Shown here piece by piece: positions 53,329 to 64,000 of a stretch of 64,000 nt of DNA. The notes below the pieces were generated by a model, which saw only the letters and a list, made by a program, of their open reading frames with translations, made no database searches and was not told where the DNA came from. Position 1 is the first letter of the stretch; every line of letters begins with the position of its first letter. The position numbers and the translations under genes are program-made. The DNA is from an uncultured Flavobacteriaceae bacterium (GTDB lineage: Bacteria > Bacteroidota > Bacteroidia > Flavobacteriales > Flavobacteriaceae): positions 558,001-622,000 of the forward strand of contig CANLQD010000002.1 in the NCBI GenBank assembly GCA_947493175.1, written 5' to 3'.

Positions 53329-54063
53329 ATGAGACGTATTAAATATTGTTTTTCCATAGTTTGTTTTGTAATGTTATTTGCTTGTGAAAAAGCAACCAAT
53401 GAAACCACGGAGCAAGAAATTGAGGCGGAAGAAGAGACATCTGAAGAGGACGTATCAAGTCCCGAAGGAGCTGTCTTACTCTTTCCCGAACAAGACTCTG
53501 AATGTAATGAAGGTATTATAGTTAACGATACAGAAAGTACCGTGACCTTTAGATGGGAGGTTTCTAAAAACACCGATACATATCAGATAGTTATCGAAAG
53601 CATCCATGATAAAACAATTTCATTTGTTGAATCTGATCGTAACATGGCTGAGATAACTATAGATAGGGCAAAAGCCTTTCAGTGGCATGTAATATCAAAA
53701 TCGGAGGTTAGCGAGGAAACTGCTCAAAGTGAAATTTGGAAATTCTACAATGCTGGTGAGGGCATTTCAAACCATGTCCCATTTCCAGCTGATGCAATTT
53801 ACCCCGAAAGTGAAACAGAGGTGACAGCGTCTAATTCAAAAATCACCTTACAATGGTCTGCATCCGATGTTGATAATGATATTGTTAACTACGAAATATT
53901 CATTGATACCCAAAACGACCCGAGAGAGAGTCTAGGAATCATCAGTGATACAAGTATTGAAGTTGAAGTTGATTCGGGAACCATCTATTATTGGAAGGTT
54001 TGGACGAATGACGAAAATGGCAATCGATCTAGATCAACCGTTTTCAATTTTACCGTAAAGTAG
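53329..54063 (+). CDS. surface lipoprotein with two Fn3-like domains
   Basis: 244 residues. The lipobox is MLFACEK, followed by a very acidic linker rich in Glu (about 22-45), a feature shared with surface-exposed lipoproteins of Bacteroidota. Two beta-sandwich domains follow, each with the Fn3-like pattern: VTFRWEVSKNTDTYQIVI and ITLQWSASDVDNDIVNYEIF. It begins 3 bases after the giant protein's stop and so is made from the same transcript; a partner or anchor role for the giant protein is inferred from this. Its stop abuts the M23 gene stop without a gap. Confidence 0.82.
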   Translation: MRRIKYCFSIVCFVMLFACEKATNETTEQEIEAEEETSEEDVSSPEGAVLLFPEQDSECNEGIIVNDTESTVTFRWEVSKNTDTYQIVIESIHDKTISFVESDRNMAEITIDRAKAFQWHVISKSEVSEETAQSEIWKFYNAGEGISNHVPFPADAIYPESETEVTASNSKITLQWSASDVDNDIVNYEIFIDTQNDPRESLGIISDTSIEVEVDSGTIYYWKVWTNDENGNRSRSTVFNFTVK

Positions 54064-54642
54064 TTACCTTAACCAAATATCCGGATTCAAATAGAACATA
54101 CGCTTCCACCCCTGTACAGAGACCTCGTCGTATAAATGTGGGTAAGGAAAAGGTGAAGTAATCGCATAGTGCAAATGCGGTGGTTTGCCTTTGGCATTTC
54201 CGGTATCGCCCACCGTGCCGATAACTTCCCCAAGATCTACTGGCTCTAAGGGAACCGTATGTATCTCATCTAAATGCGCATAGTAATGAAAGCGCCATTT
54301 TGGACCTAATATCATAACGGACTTCCCCCCTTTTCCGCCCTCATGGGTATAGACAACGACACCATAAGTCGCGGCAACCACATCCGTGCCCTTGTCAGCA
54401 AAAATATCTATACCCTTATGCGTAATGGATGTTCCCCAAGGATAGGCCCAAAACGATTTTTTATCCCAGCTTTGAATCGTAGCTCCCTGTACAGGGATAT
54501 TCATTGGCTGCGGAAGTAGAAAACCCATAATCAAAATAAGGAACGGTACCCAAAACCATTTACGAACGGACCTGTTCCTAACCATAAAGGCAAAAGTGGT
54601 CAATAGCACAAACCAAAAGCGTCTGGTGGTGTTGGTGATCAT
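54064..54642 (-). CDS. M23 family metallopeptidase, membrane-anchored
   Basis: 192 residues. An N-terminal basic and hydrophobic segment (about 8-45) anchors it. The LytM/M23 core is recognised by THKGIDIFADKGTDVVAATYG with the first zinc His-x3-Asp, GPKWRFHYYAHLDE, and GKPPHLHYAIT with the HxH. It would cut peptide bonds in peptidoglycan. The first His is preceded by SITHKGID rather than the usual GRxHxGxD. It is 127 bases after ligA on the same strand and convergent with the lipoprotein gene. Confidence 0.9.
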   Translation of the reverse strand: MITNTTRRFWFVLLTTFAFMVRNRSVRKWFWVPFLILIMGFLLPQPMNIPVQGATIQSWDKKSFWAYPWGTSITHKGIDIFADKGTDVVAATYGVVVYTHEGGKGGKSVMILGPKWRFHYYAHLDEIHTVPLEPVDLGEVIGTVGDTGNAKGKPPHLHYAITSPFPYPHLYDEVSVQGWKRMFYLNPDIWLR

Positions 54643-54769
54643 TGAAAAACGTATAGCATACCTAATATACGAACCCTAGCTAAAAGATGTTTCGAAAACG
54701 TACCATCCTGTCAATTATAATTCGATTTATTTAAATGATACTCGATGGAATGTAATTGAGTTGTAAAAA

Positions 54770-56770
<2,001 letters not shown>

Positions 56771-56888
56771 TTAATTTTATGCTAGTATGTTAAAAGCCCC
56801 TTTGGAGCTTGGCAGTCGTTTTTCGTTGTATTGACAGTTGTTATTGGAACCATTATATTTCCTTAATAAGAGAACAATCGTTGTAATC

Positions 56889-56908
56889 AAAGATCAAACT
56901 TGATCTTT
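56889..56908 (-). other. palindrome over the stop codon of the LOG-family gene
   Basis: AAAGATCAA, 2 bases, TTGATCTTT: nine perfect pairs, containing the stop codon. The minus strand has only three T after it, so a terminator role is weak. A stop-overlapping stem might act on transcript stability. Confidence 0.35.
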
Positions 56909-57475
56909 TTGAATCCATTTTGGTAATGGCAACGGTTGATACTCCTCCATTTTTTGTAAAAGACCATCCACCGAATCGCCTACCAAAAGCATCTCATAAT
57001 TCTCCTGCTTTAAGAAACCTTCTCGTACCATTTTTCGGAGCATCGCCAGCAAATCATTATAAAACCCGTTCGTATTCAAAATTCCTATCGGTTTTTGGTG
57101 TAGGCCCAATTGCGCCCATGTGATCATTTCGAAAAGTTCTTCCAACGTACCATACCCCCCTGGCAACGTAATAATGGCATCGGATAATTCGTGCATCTTC
57201 AATTTACGCTCATGTATGTTCTCGGTAATGATCAATTCCGAAAGCCCGGGATGGTACACTTCTTTCATCATTAAAAAATCTGGGATGACCCCGATGACCT
57301 TTCCTTGCTGATCCAAAGCCCCTTGTGCCACCTTTCCCATTACCCCTATGATGGCGGCGCCATAGACCAAATCAATACCTCTTTTGGCCAAGGTAGCGCC
57401 AAGTTGGGTGGCTTCGGAAAGCACCTTGGGGTCGTTTCCTTCACTACTGCCACAAAAAACCACCACACTTTTCAT
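56894..57475 (-). CDS. LOG family protein (TIGR00730)
   Basis: 193 residues. The Rossmann fold begins VVVFCGSSEGND, and the signature LPGGYGTLEELFEMITWAQ carries the PGGxGTxxE motif of Lonely Guy-like phosphoribohydrolases, which release the base from nucleoside monophosphates. The length is normal. In bacteria these enzymes are often annotated as cytokinin-producing, but the general role is nucleotide salvage. It lies between prmC (93-base gap) and ligA (126-base gap). Confidence 0.93.
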   Translation of the reverse strand: MKSVVVFCGSSEGNDPKVLSEATQLGATLAKRGIDLVYGAAIIGVMGKVAQGALDQQGKVIGVIPDFLMMKEVYHPGLSELIITENIHERKLKMHELSDAIITLPGGYGTLEELFEMITWAQLGLHQKPIGILNTNGFYNDLLAMLRKMVREGFLKQENYEMLLVGDSVDGLLQKMEEYQPLPLPKWIQKDQV

Positions 57476-57568
57476 AATTCATCATTTTTAAATGGCCTAT
57501 CACCTCAATGGCTAGCCAGGCCGCAATAGTAAAAAAGGTTTGATCGGTTGCTTGCCTGCTCTTTTCAT

Positions 57569-58498
57569 TCAGAACAATTTGGCCTTTAGCATCCGATCAT
57601 TTCCGAACATGTCTTTTCGAAGCTCAATATCTGTAAAATTATGTTTTTCTAAAAGTAGTCGGGTTTCTTTTGCCAAATATTGGTTTATTTCAAGATACAA
57701 GCTTCCTCCGGGAATCAAATTTTTGCAAGAAAACCGAACAATATGTTCGTAAAAAACCAACGGATGTTCATTGGAAACAAACAAGGCTAAAGCCGGTTCG
57801 TAGTCCAGTACATTTTTATGCATTTCCGCCTTTTCCAGTTCTCGCACATACGGGGGGTTGGAGATAATGATATCGAAAGGGCGACCCAGAGATTCTAGAT
57901 GCGCAATATCGGCTTGGGTGAACTTAATGTCCACTCGATGCTCCTTGGCATTCCGCTCCGCAAGTTCCAATGCTGCTATTGACACGTCTAAGGCGTGTAA
58001 CTCTGCCCGTGGTAGGCTTTTGGCCAAGGAGACGGCGATACAACCACTACCGGTGCCAATATCCAACAACCGGAGTTCACCGGCCTTACTATTTTGATTT
58101 AGGTCGATTGCTGAAAGTCCGACTTCCAGTTTGTCGGTTACTTGATTCCCCAAGATCGGGGAAGTGCTTGCTACATCTTCCAAAACCCAGCGAACGAGTT
58201 CCTCGGTTTCAGGTCTAGGTATCAATACGTTTTCATTTAGAAAAAAATCCAAGTCCATAAATTGCGTAGAACCGATGATATACTGAATAGGCCGATGAAG
58301 TCGCAATGCCGATAAAGCCTCAAAAAAAGGTTGCTCCTGCTCCTTAGAAACAACAATATCGGGTCGTATGGTAAGAACAAAGCGCTCCCATCCCAAATAA
58401 TGTTCTACCAGTAAATAAAAAAAACTAGTTACCTCCTCTTTTGCATAATGCGCATCGAGTTCTTTATGATAAATAGCCTTGATATCTTTTAAAAGCAT
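57569..58498 (-). CDS. prmC: release factor N5-glutamine methyltransferase PrmC
   Basis: 309 residues. Methylates the GGQ glutamine of release factors 1 and 2. The N-terminal helical domain (1-95) contains RPIQYIIGSTQFMDLDFFLN, followed by VLIPRPETEELVRW. The SAM domain has LLDIGTGSGCIAVSLAKSLP and the catalytic IISNPPYV. A ~25-residue insertion (about 115-140) between LIPRPETEELV and the SAM motif makes it longer than the usual ~280. The C-terminal GGSLYLEINQY completes the family. Divergent from ribD. Confidence 0.95.
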   Translation of the reverse strand: MLLKDIKAIYHKELDAHYAKEEVTSFFYLLVEHYLGWERFVLTIRPDIVVSKEQEQPFFEALSALRLHRPIQYIIGSTQFMDLDFFLNENVLIPRPETEELVRWVLEDVASTSPILGNQVTDKLEVGLSAIDLNQNSKAGELRLLDIGTGSGCIAVSLAKSLPRAELHALDVSIAALELAERNAKEHRVDIKFTQADIAHLESLGRPFDIIISNPPYVRELEKAEMHKNVLDYEPALALFVSNEHPLVFYEHIVRFSCKNLIPGGSLYLEINQYLAKETRLLLEKHNFTDIELRKDMFGNDRMLKAKLF

Positions 58499-58588
58499 GG
58501 TAAGGGGAACATAGGGTGCATAAAAAATTGACCAAGGAGTGCCGTGGAATAGCTAGTTTTCATATAGCTTCGAATGCTTTAATTATCC

Positions 58589-58596
58589 TATTTTTG
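58589..58596 (+). promoter_or_regulatory. -7 box of the ribD operon
   Basis: TATTTTTG, a perfect TAnnTTTG, about 60 bases before the ribD ATG in the divergent gap with prmC. Confidence 0.45.
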
Positions 58597-58655
58597 CGAT
58601 GTGAAGATACTGGAAATGCCACCAATTCTAAAATCGGAAATCCGCTAGCATTACA

Positions 58656-59714
58656 ATGCACACCATTGACGAAAAATACATGCTACGATGCATCGAAATC
58701 GCAAAAAACGGATTGGGGACTGCCGCACCGAATCCAATGGTGGGAGCTGTTATCGTTCATGAGGGAAAGATTATCGGAGAAGGATTCACCAGTTCTTTTG
58801 GAGGGCGCCATGCCGAAGTCAATGCTATTAACTCCGTATCCGATAGCGGTAAATTAAAAGACAGCACCCTATATGTAACCTTGGAACCTTGTTCCCATTT
58901 TGGAAAGACCCCTCCATGTGCGGACCTAATTGTTGAAAAAGGGATTCCCAGCGTGGTGATCGGACTTGTCGATCCCAATGAAAAGGTGGCGGGACAGGGA
59001 ATACAAAAACTAAAGAATGCCGGGTGCCAAGTAAGCGTTGGTCTACTAGAAAAGGAGTGCCGCTTTCATCACAAACGTTTTTTGAAGTTTCAAGAACGGC
59101 GAAGGCCCCACGTTATACTAAAATGGGCTCAAACAAAAGATGGTTTCATCGCCCCGGAATCCATGAAAAGAGCTTCCGAACCACAACCTTTTTGGATTAC
59201 TGATCAACTTTCAAGGCAATTGGTGCATCGCTGGCGTAGTGAGGAACAGGCTATTTTGGTCGGCACTAATACAGTGTTACTGGATAATCCAAGGTTGGAT
59301 GTGCGGCAATGGTCTGGCCAATCTCCTTTGCGAATCATATTGGATAAAACCTTAAAAATCGACCGGGGCTTTCACGTGTTAGATGGTAGTATCCCAACAC
59401 TAGTACTTACCGAAGTGTCGAATACCAGCAGCTACCTTAAAGGAATCGATTATGCCCGGGTCGATTTTTCACGACATCTAGCATCACAAATATGTACGGT
59501 TCTCTACCAACGAAATATTAACAGTGTACTTATTGAAGGGGGTGCCAAAACATTAAACACGTTCCTCGAGGCTGATTTGTGGGACGAAGCAAGGGTATTT
59601 ATCGGAGCAAATAGATTCGGGAAAGGGTTAAAAGCCCCTGTGCTAAAAATGGAGCCTTCTTACTCGAAAGAAGTAGGGGGCAATGATTTGTTAAATGTAT
59701 ACATTCATGATTAA
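58656..59714 (+). CDS. ribD: bifunctional riboflavin deaminase/reductase RibD
   Basis: 352 residues. Two steps of riboflavin synthesis. The N-terminal deaminase (1-145) has AAPNPMVGAVIVHEGKII, the zinc motif GGRHAEVNAI and EPCSHFGKTPPCADLI with PCxxxxxxxPC. The C-terminal reductase has RRPHVILKWAQTKDGFIAPE, and GTNTVLLDNPRLDVR, then LIEGGAKTLNTFL. Length and motifs are normal. The stop overlaps the next gene's start by 8 bases. No FMN riboswitch is visible in the 157 bases upstream. Confidence 0.96.
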   Translation: MHTIDEKYMLRCIEIAKNGLGTAAPNPMVGAVIVHEGKIIGEGFTSSFGGRHAEVNAINSVSDSGKLKDSTLYVTLEPCSHFGKTPPCADLIVEKGIPSVVIGLVDPNEKVAGQGIQKLKNAGCQVSVGLLEKECRFHHKRFLKFQERRRPHVILKWAQTKDGFIAPESMKRASEPQPFWITDQLSRQLVHRWRSEEQAILVGTNTVLLDNPRLDVRQWSGQSPLRIILDKTLKIDRGFHVLDGSIPTLVLTEVSNTSSYLKGIDYARVDFSRHLASQICTVLYQRNINSVLIEGGAKTLNTFLEADLWDEARVFIGANRFGKGLKAPVLKMEPSYSKEVGGNDLLNVYIHD

Positions 59715-60312
59715 GAACATTATATTTGACTTTGGGGACATCTTTATTGATTTAGATAAAGAGGTGGTTTTTCGAGAGATTGAAAAAAACGGCGGCAATC
59801 CTGAATTAACACCAGAACTATTAGCCGTCAACCATCGTTTTGAGGTCGGTGAGATTTCTCCAGAGGAATTTGTAGTACAGCTGGGCATGCTCTTTCCCAA
59901 CGTATCCCCAAACGAGATTATACGTATCTGGAATTCCATGCTCCTCGATTTTCCCGATTATCGGTTAGAGTTCATAGAAACACTGGCCACAGAAGACGAC
60001 TATCGCTTGTTTCTCTTAAGTAATACGAACGCCCTGCACATCCCACACGTGCAAAAAATTATGGGACACCATACATACCGTCGTTTTCAAAACTGTTTTG
60101 AGCAGTTTTACCTTTCCCATGAAATTCATTTAAGAAAACCCGACTTCGAGGTTTTTGAGTTTGTATTGGATCAGAACAATTTGAAGGCAACTGAAACTTT
60201 CTTTGTAGATGACACAAAGGAAAACACAGACGCCGCAACCTCCCTAGGAATTAAATGCTGGCATTTACAGGTCGGAAAAGAAGATATTACAGAACTTAAA
60301 AACAAACTATAG
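59707..60312 (+). CDS. HAD family hydrolase
   Basis: 201 residues from the ATG at 59707, overlapping the ribD stop by 8 bases. The motif I is IIFDFGDIFIDLD with the nucleophile Asp, LLSNTNAL provides motif II, and RKPDFEVFEFVL plus FVDDTKENTDAA give motifs III and IV. In this family position next to ribD a phosphatase removing the 5-phosphate of the riboflavin intermediate is possible, which is inference from linkage. Confidence 0.9.
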   Translation: MIKNIIFDFGDIFIDLDKEVVFREIEKNGGNPELTPELLAVNHRFEVGEISPEEFVVQLGMLFPNVSPNEIIRIWNSMLLDFPDYRLEFIETLATEDDYRLFLLSNTNALHIPHVQKIMGHHTYRRFQNCFEQFYLSHEIHLRKPDFEVFEFVLDQNNLKATETFFVDDTKENTDAATSLGIKCWHLQVGKEDITELKNKL

Positions 60313-60313
60313 C

Positions 60314-61177
60314 ATGCTATATCTTGCGCTGAGCGTACTATTTTCAAGTCTCATTTTTGTTATCTTCAAACTGTTTCAGGTCTATAAAATAGAAACGCTC
60401 TACGCAATCATCACCAACTATTTTGTGGCGAGTGTTGTTGGTCTCTTGTTTTATGACGGAACCGTTAACGTTTCACAAATACCTCAAAAGTCTTGGTTTT
60501 GGGGAACTTTTTTACTGGGTTTTTTATTCATAGCGGTCTTTAACCTTATGGCCGCCACGGCCCAACGTGTTGGTGTCTCCGTCGCTTCGGTGGCTACCAA
60601 AATGTCGCTTGTGATACCCGTTATCTTCGGGGTGTTCGTTTATCAAGAAACCTTGGGTACCATAAAGGTAGTAGGAATTCTTTTGGCTTTGGCGGCGGTC
60701 TATTTCGCTTCTATAAAACACGGGCGATCGGGAGTAAAAAGCAACTCCTTATGGCTTCCAATATTGGTTTTTTTGGGTTCGGGATGTATCGATACAAGCC
60801 TTAAGTACATTCAGGAGGTCTATATCGAAGAGGCTGAATTTCCCTTATTTTCCGCTACGGTTTTTGGTTCTGCCGCTTTGGTCGGTGTCCTTCTTATAAT
60901 TATTAAAGCCATTAAAGGTTCCTTTACGGGCAATCTTAAAAATGTTATAGGAGGGGTTGCCCTGGGCATCCCCAACTATTTCTCCATCTATTTTTTGCTG
61001 AAAGCCTTGCAAAACGACCAGTTGAACAGCGCATCGGTGTTTACTATTAACAATGTTGCCATTGTAATGTTTTCAACCTTTTTGGGCATTCTATTGTTTA
61101 AGGAATCTATCAGCACCAAAAACTGGGGTGGTATAGCACTCGCTATCATAAGCATTGTGCTAGTAGCATTTTTTTAG
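60314..61177 (+). CDS. EamA/DMT family transporter
   Basis: 287 residues, about ten hydrophobic segments from the N-terminus (YLALSVLFSSLIFVIF) to the C-terminus (GIALAIISIVLVAFF). The drug/metabolite transporter pattern of two five-helix halves is visible, each half with an EamA-like end: VGILLALAAVYFASIK and the final segment. It starts 1 base after the HAD stop, so all three genes are one operon. The substrate is unknown; co-transcription with ribD makes a flavin- or vitamin-related cargo worth testing. Confidence 0.9.
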   Translation: MLYLALSVLFSSLIFVIFKLFQVYKIETLYAIITNYFVASVVGLLFYDGTVNVSQIPQKSWFWGTFLLGFLFIAVFNLMAATAQRVGVSVASVATKMSLVIPVIFGVFVYQETLGTIKVVGILLALAAVYFASIKHGRSGVKSNSLWLPILVFLGSGCIDTSLKYIQEVYIEEAEFPLFSATVFGSAALVGVLLIIIKAIKGSFTGNLKNVIGGVALGIPNYFSIYFLLKALQNDQLNSASVFTINNVAIVMFSTFLGILLFKESISTKNWGGIALAIISIVLVAFF

Positions 61178-61354
61178 GGTACGTTTAAATTTTATTTTGG
61201 AATTTGTTATCAGAAATTATAGTGCCAATTGAAGTGTCAAAAACTGCTAAGGATAGAATTTGGTAGGATCAAACGAGTATTTTGATCAAGATAAAGCAAC
61301 GAAAAAAGGGCAGTGACAAAACTGAAGGATACAAACTGAACAGACAGTTAATAT

Positions 61355-61969
61355 ATGGATTCAGATACCTTTAAAACCTTGGTTACCCCGTCGGAAGAGA
61401 TTCTTTTTAAAGAAAAAAAGAGCAAGTTTTATGGGTACGCCTTCCCGCTTCTAACGGCATCCGATGCGAAGCCTATCATTGAATCGCTCAAAAAGAAACA
61501 CCATACCGCGAACCATGTTTGTTATGCTTGGCGAATAGGAATTGAACAGTATACCTATCGAACAAATGATGACGGTGAGCCGAACAATTCTGCCGGAATG
61601 CCTATTTATGGCCAAATACAATCCTTTGAAGTAACTAATGTGTTGGTGGCCGTAGCGCGAATTTTTGGAGGCACAAAACTGGGAGTAGGCGGCCTGATCG
61701 GGGCTTATCGTACGGCAGCCCATATGGCCTTGGGCAATGCGAACATTATAGAGAAGGTAGTGACCACAAAATTTGAACTTACATTCGACTACCCGCAGAT
61801 GGACCTGGTCATGCGACTCATTAAACAACAACAACTAAACCTGGTTTCCCAAAAGTTGAATTTGAATTGTAGCATAACCATTGATGTAAGGAAAAATAGG
61901 GCCAAGTCTATCTACGCACTATTCGATGCCCTATTCGGAATCGACATTCAAGAAATTGAATTTATATGA
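61355..61969 (+). CDS. YigZ/IMPACT family protein
   Basis: 204 residues. The YigZ family, related to eukaryotic IMPACT, has unclear cellular function, possibly in translation. Seen: FKEKKSKFYGYAFPL, NHVCYAWRIG, NDDGEPNNSAGMPIYGQI and FGGTKLGVGGLIGAYRTAA, which are typical of the N-terminal UPF0029 domain. The C-terminal domain (about 130-204) is the small ferredoxin-like part. The gene is 177 bases after the transporter with no clear promoter seen. Confidence 0.94.
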   Translation: MDSDTFKTLVTPSEEILFKEKKSKFYGYAFPLLTASDAKPIIESLKKKHHTANHVCYAWRIGIEQYTYRTNDDGEPNNSAGMPIYGQIQSFEVTNVLVAVARIFGGTKLGVGGLIGAYRTAAHMALGNANIIEKVVTTKFELTFDYPQMDLVMRLIKQQQLNLVSQKLNLNCSITIDVRKNRAKSIYALFDALFGIDIQEIEFI

Positions 61970-62076
61970 TCTTCGATGTGTTATGCAACTTGGCATTCGA
62001 TTTCAATGTCACATCTAAACCTGTAATCGGCATATTCTTGATTGTTGAAAAGAAATGTGCGTGCCGTTTCGGCCTG

Positions 62077-62490
62077 TTAACCATCCTGGTATTCTTTTAG
62101 AATCTTTTTCATGAGGTAATCCGGACATTTTATCGGGCGATCGGTCTTCATATCGATGAAGGCCAAGGTCGTGCTGGCCTCTATCAAAAGCTCCTTGTTT
62201 TCGTTAAAAATTTTATAGTCGAAATCAATTTTGACCAAGGGTGCTTTTTTGAGTCTGGTACGAACTAGGAGCAGGTCGTCGTACTTTGCCGATTTTTTAA
62301 AATCGATATGTAAGGATATTACCGGGAGCATCACTCCACTTTCCTCCATGTGCTTGTAAGAGATCCCTAGTTGACGCAACCATTCTACTCTTCCCATCTC
62401 TAAATATTGCGCATAATTCCCATGATAGACAACTCCCATCTGGTCTGTTTCAGAATATCTTACCCGAAAAGAAATTTCGTTAAAAACCAT
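62077..62490 (-). CDS. acyl-CoA thioesterase, YbgC-type
   Basis: 137 residues, hot-dog fold. The motif RYSETDQMGVVYHGNYAQYL carries the catalytic Asp and the His of the 4HBT/YbgC family, the closest pattern to E. coli YbgC. It hydrolyses acyl-CoA thioesters in the cytoplasm. Unlike E. coli there are no tol-pal genes around; the neighbours are YigZ and dnaA, as in other Flavobacteriia. The start gives the family's usual N-terminus. Confidence 0.94.
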   Translation of the reverse strand: MVFNEISFRVRYSETDQMGVVYHGNYAQYLEMGRVEWLRQLGISYKHMEESGVMLPVISLHIDFKKSAKYDDLLLVRTRLKKAPLVKIDFDYKIFNENKELLIEASTTLAFIDMKTDRPIKCPDYLMKKILKEYQDG

Positions 62491-62694
62491 ATTTTTTGAG
62501 TTAAAAAGTATATATTTAAAGAGGTTCGAAGATGCGGTTGAACATGATAAAAAAAAAGCGGAAATTCAATAGCTTTTGATTTTTTTTTTAGATTTTTTGT
62601 TCACATATTTGTCCCACTTTGAAACCAAGGTTTGCTCCGACCTATTTTAGACCTACATACTAGATAACTAACCGACAAATAAGAAAACTTTAGA

Positions 62695-64000
62695 ATGAGT
62701 GTTACTGCAAATTCCGTATGGAACAATTGTTTGGCCTTTATCCAAGATAATATCCAACCGCAGGCATTCAAGACATGGTTCGAACCTATTCAACCGGTCA
62801 AGCTTTCAGACAATGCATTAAGCATTCAAGTTCCCAGCAAATTTTTTTATGAGTGGCTCGAAGAGCACTATGTTAAGTTACTGAAGGTAGCATTGACCAA
62901 AGAATTGGGGGAGACCGCTAAATTGGTATATGTTATTAAAATGGAAAACACCTACGGTAACCGGGAACCTTTTACCGAAAAAATACCGAGTGTAAACAGA
63001 GGAAATATGACTCCGCAGGAAATGGATGTTCCAATCAAGTCTAAAAATCCGGAATTAAAGAATCCGTTCGTAATACCTGGTATTCGAAATATCAAGATCG
63101 AGTCACAGCTAAATCCGAATTATAATTTTGACAATTTTTTGGAAGGTGATTCGAACCGACTAGCAAGATCGGCAGGTATGGCGGTTGCCAATAAGCCAGG
63201 GGGGACCTCTTTTAATCCCTTATTGGTCTTTGGTGGTGTTGGTCTTGGGAAAACACATTTGGCACATGCCATCGGGGTAGAAATCAAAGACAAATATCCG
63301 GAACGCACGGTGCTTTATATCTCGGCCGAAAAATTCACGCAGCAGTATATTGAATCGGTCAAGAAGAACACGAGAAATGATTTTATTCATTTCTACCAAT
63401 TAATCGATATCCTGATTATTGATGATGTGCAGTTTTTATCCGGAAAATCAGGAACCCAAGATGTATTTTTCCATATTTTCAATCACCTACATCAAAATGG
63501 GAAACAGGTAATCCTTACTTCCGATAAGGCGCCCGTAGATATGCAGGATATTGAGCAACGTTTGTTGTCGCGATTCAAGTGGGGACTTTCTGCGGAACTG
63601 CAGAATCCCGATTACGAAACCCGTATTTCAATTTTAAAGAACAAATTGTACCGGGACGGTGTCGAAATGCCGGAAGCCATTGTCGAATATGTGGCCAAAC
63701 ATATTAAAACGAATATACGAGAACTAGAAGGGGCTATTATTTCCTTGATTGCCCAATCTTCCTTCAATAAAAAAGAAGTGACACTGGAATTGGCGCAACA
63801 GGTCGTTGAAAAATTTGTCAAGAACACCAAAAGGGAAGTTTCAATTGATTACATTCAGAAAGTAGTCTCCGATTATTTTGAAATGGATGTGGCTACCCTA
63901 CAGTCTAAAACACGAAAGAGACACATCGTACAAGCTCGACAACTCGCCATGTTCTTTGCCAAAAAATTCACGAAGGCCTCTCTAGCCAGCATCGGCTCCC
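62695..64000 (+). CDS. dnaA: chromosomal replication initiator DnaA (partial)
   Basis: 435 codons visible, cut by the right edge; the full family is about 475. Domain I (1-80) begins SVWNNCLAFIQDNIQPQAFK with WFEPIQPV; a linker runs to about 135; the AAA+ domain has Walker A GGVGLGKT (180-187) and Walker B ILIIDDVQFLSG, plus an Arg-finger LLSRFKWG. Domain IV begins around residue 380 and the DNA-binding signature lies just past the edge. The 204-base upstream gap contains one weak DnaA-box-like TTGTTCACA, not a cluster, so an origin is not supported here. Confidence 0.97.
   Translation, partial: MSVTANSVWNNCLAFIQDNIQPQAFKTWFEPIQPVKLSDNALSIQVPSKFFYEWLEEHYVKLLKVALTKELGETAKLVYVIKMENTYGNREPFTEKIPSVNRGNMTPQEMDVPIKSKNPELKNPFVIPGIRNIKIESQLNPNYNFDNFLEGDSNRLARSAGMAVANKPGGTSFNPLLVFGGVGLGKTHLAHAIGVEIKDKYPERTVLYISAEKFTQQYIESVKKNTRNDFIHFYQLIDILIIDDVQFLSGKSGTQDVFFHIFNHLHQNGKQVILTSDKAPVDMQDIEQRLLSRFKWGLSAELQNPDYETRISILKNKLYRDGVEMPEAIVEYVAKHIKTNIRELEGAIISLIAQSSFNKKEVTLELAQQVVEKFVKNTKREVSIDYIQKVVSDYFEMDVATLQSKTRKRHIVQARQLAMFFAKKFTKASLASIGS

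Noticed and set aside
58516..58857. Plus-strand frame of 113 codons before and across the ribD start
   Set aside because: It runs in another frame over ribD, which has full family motifs; it holds the divergent promoter region.
62491..62694. Replication origin next to dnaA
   Set aside because: Only one weak DnaA-box-like TTGTTCACA is present; no cluster or iterated repeats are seen in the gap.

Overview
The window is chromosomal DNA of a member of the Bacteroidota, almost certainly a marine-type Flavobacteriaceae. The evidence is the gene content and order (bamD-rpoZ-coaBC-DUF4835-recN, RprX/RprY, ribD-HAD-EamA-YigZ-YbgC-dnaA, FabI, YtxJ), type IX secretion features (a PorP/SprF-like protein, a DUF4835 protein, a giant protein with SprB repeats and a C-terminal sorting domain), many short lipoprotein signals, and a recurrent TAnnTTTG -7 promoter element upstream of genes. 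About 62 protein genes are supported, plus one small SRP RNA. I see no tRNA, rRNA, CRISPR array, insertion sequence or prophage.

Layout. 0-8 kb: a truncated ABC-F ATPase, a lipoprotein with a cysteine-free thioredoxin-like end, transaldolase, an SDR, the SRP RNA next to a ~180-bp element with inverted ends, glutaminyl cyclase, a thioesterase and a beta-helix lipoprotein. 8-12.7 kb: a regulatory island made of a LytTR regulator with a degenerate receiver, a 54-residue acidic lipopeptide gene ending in a strong terminator, a TPR sensor kinase, its response regulator and an unrecognised gene. 12.7-24.5 kb: glyA/fahA (divergent), a lipoprotein with a structured leader, ytxJ, clpB, a TetR regulator, a PorP/SprF fusion, a histidine phosphatase, smpB and pcm. 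24.7-32.3 kb: a forward run of metabolic and repair genes ending in a translationally coupled K+ channel-miaA-gntK trio. 32.5-45.1 kb: reverse-strand housekeeping genes (rprXY, coaE, YbbR, glycosyltransferase, fabI, recN, DUF4835, coaBC, rpoZ, bamD, dapA, DUF6913). 45.2-54.1 kb: a 5'-nucleotidase split over two genes, small orphans, then the 1662-residue surface protein and a partner lipoprotein. 54.1-64 kb: M23 peptidase, ligA, LOG family protein, prmC, ribD operon, YigZ, YbgC and the start of dnaA.

The most interesting part is 8.05-11.9 kb. The periplasmic sensor half of the TPR kinase is about 34-35% G+C by hand count, while its membrane and kinase half is about 44%, with the break at the domain boundary. 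Directly upstream is a tiny exported acidic peptide gene, separated by a strong terminator, and before that a LytTR protein that has lost its phospho-acceptor Asp and conserved Lys. This resembles a peptide/receptor cassette with an exchangeable sensor, but the link is inference. Secondary points are the inverted-repeat element beside the SRP RNA, alternative pairings in the leader of the 15.5 kb lipoprotein gene, a palindrome between the glyA and fahA promoters, and -7 boxes lying almost on the start codons of smpB and bamD.
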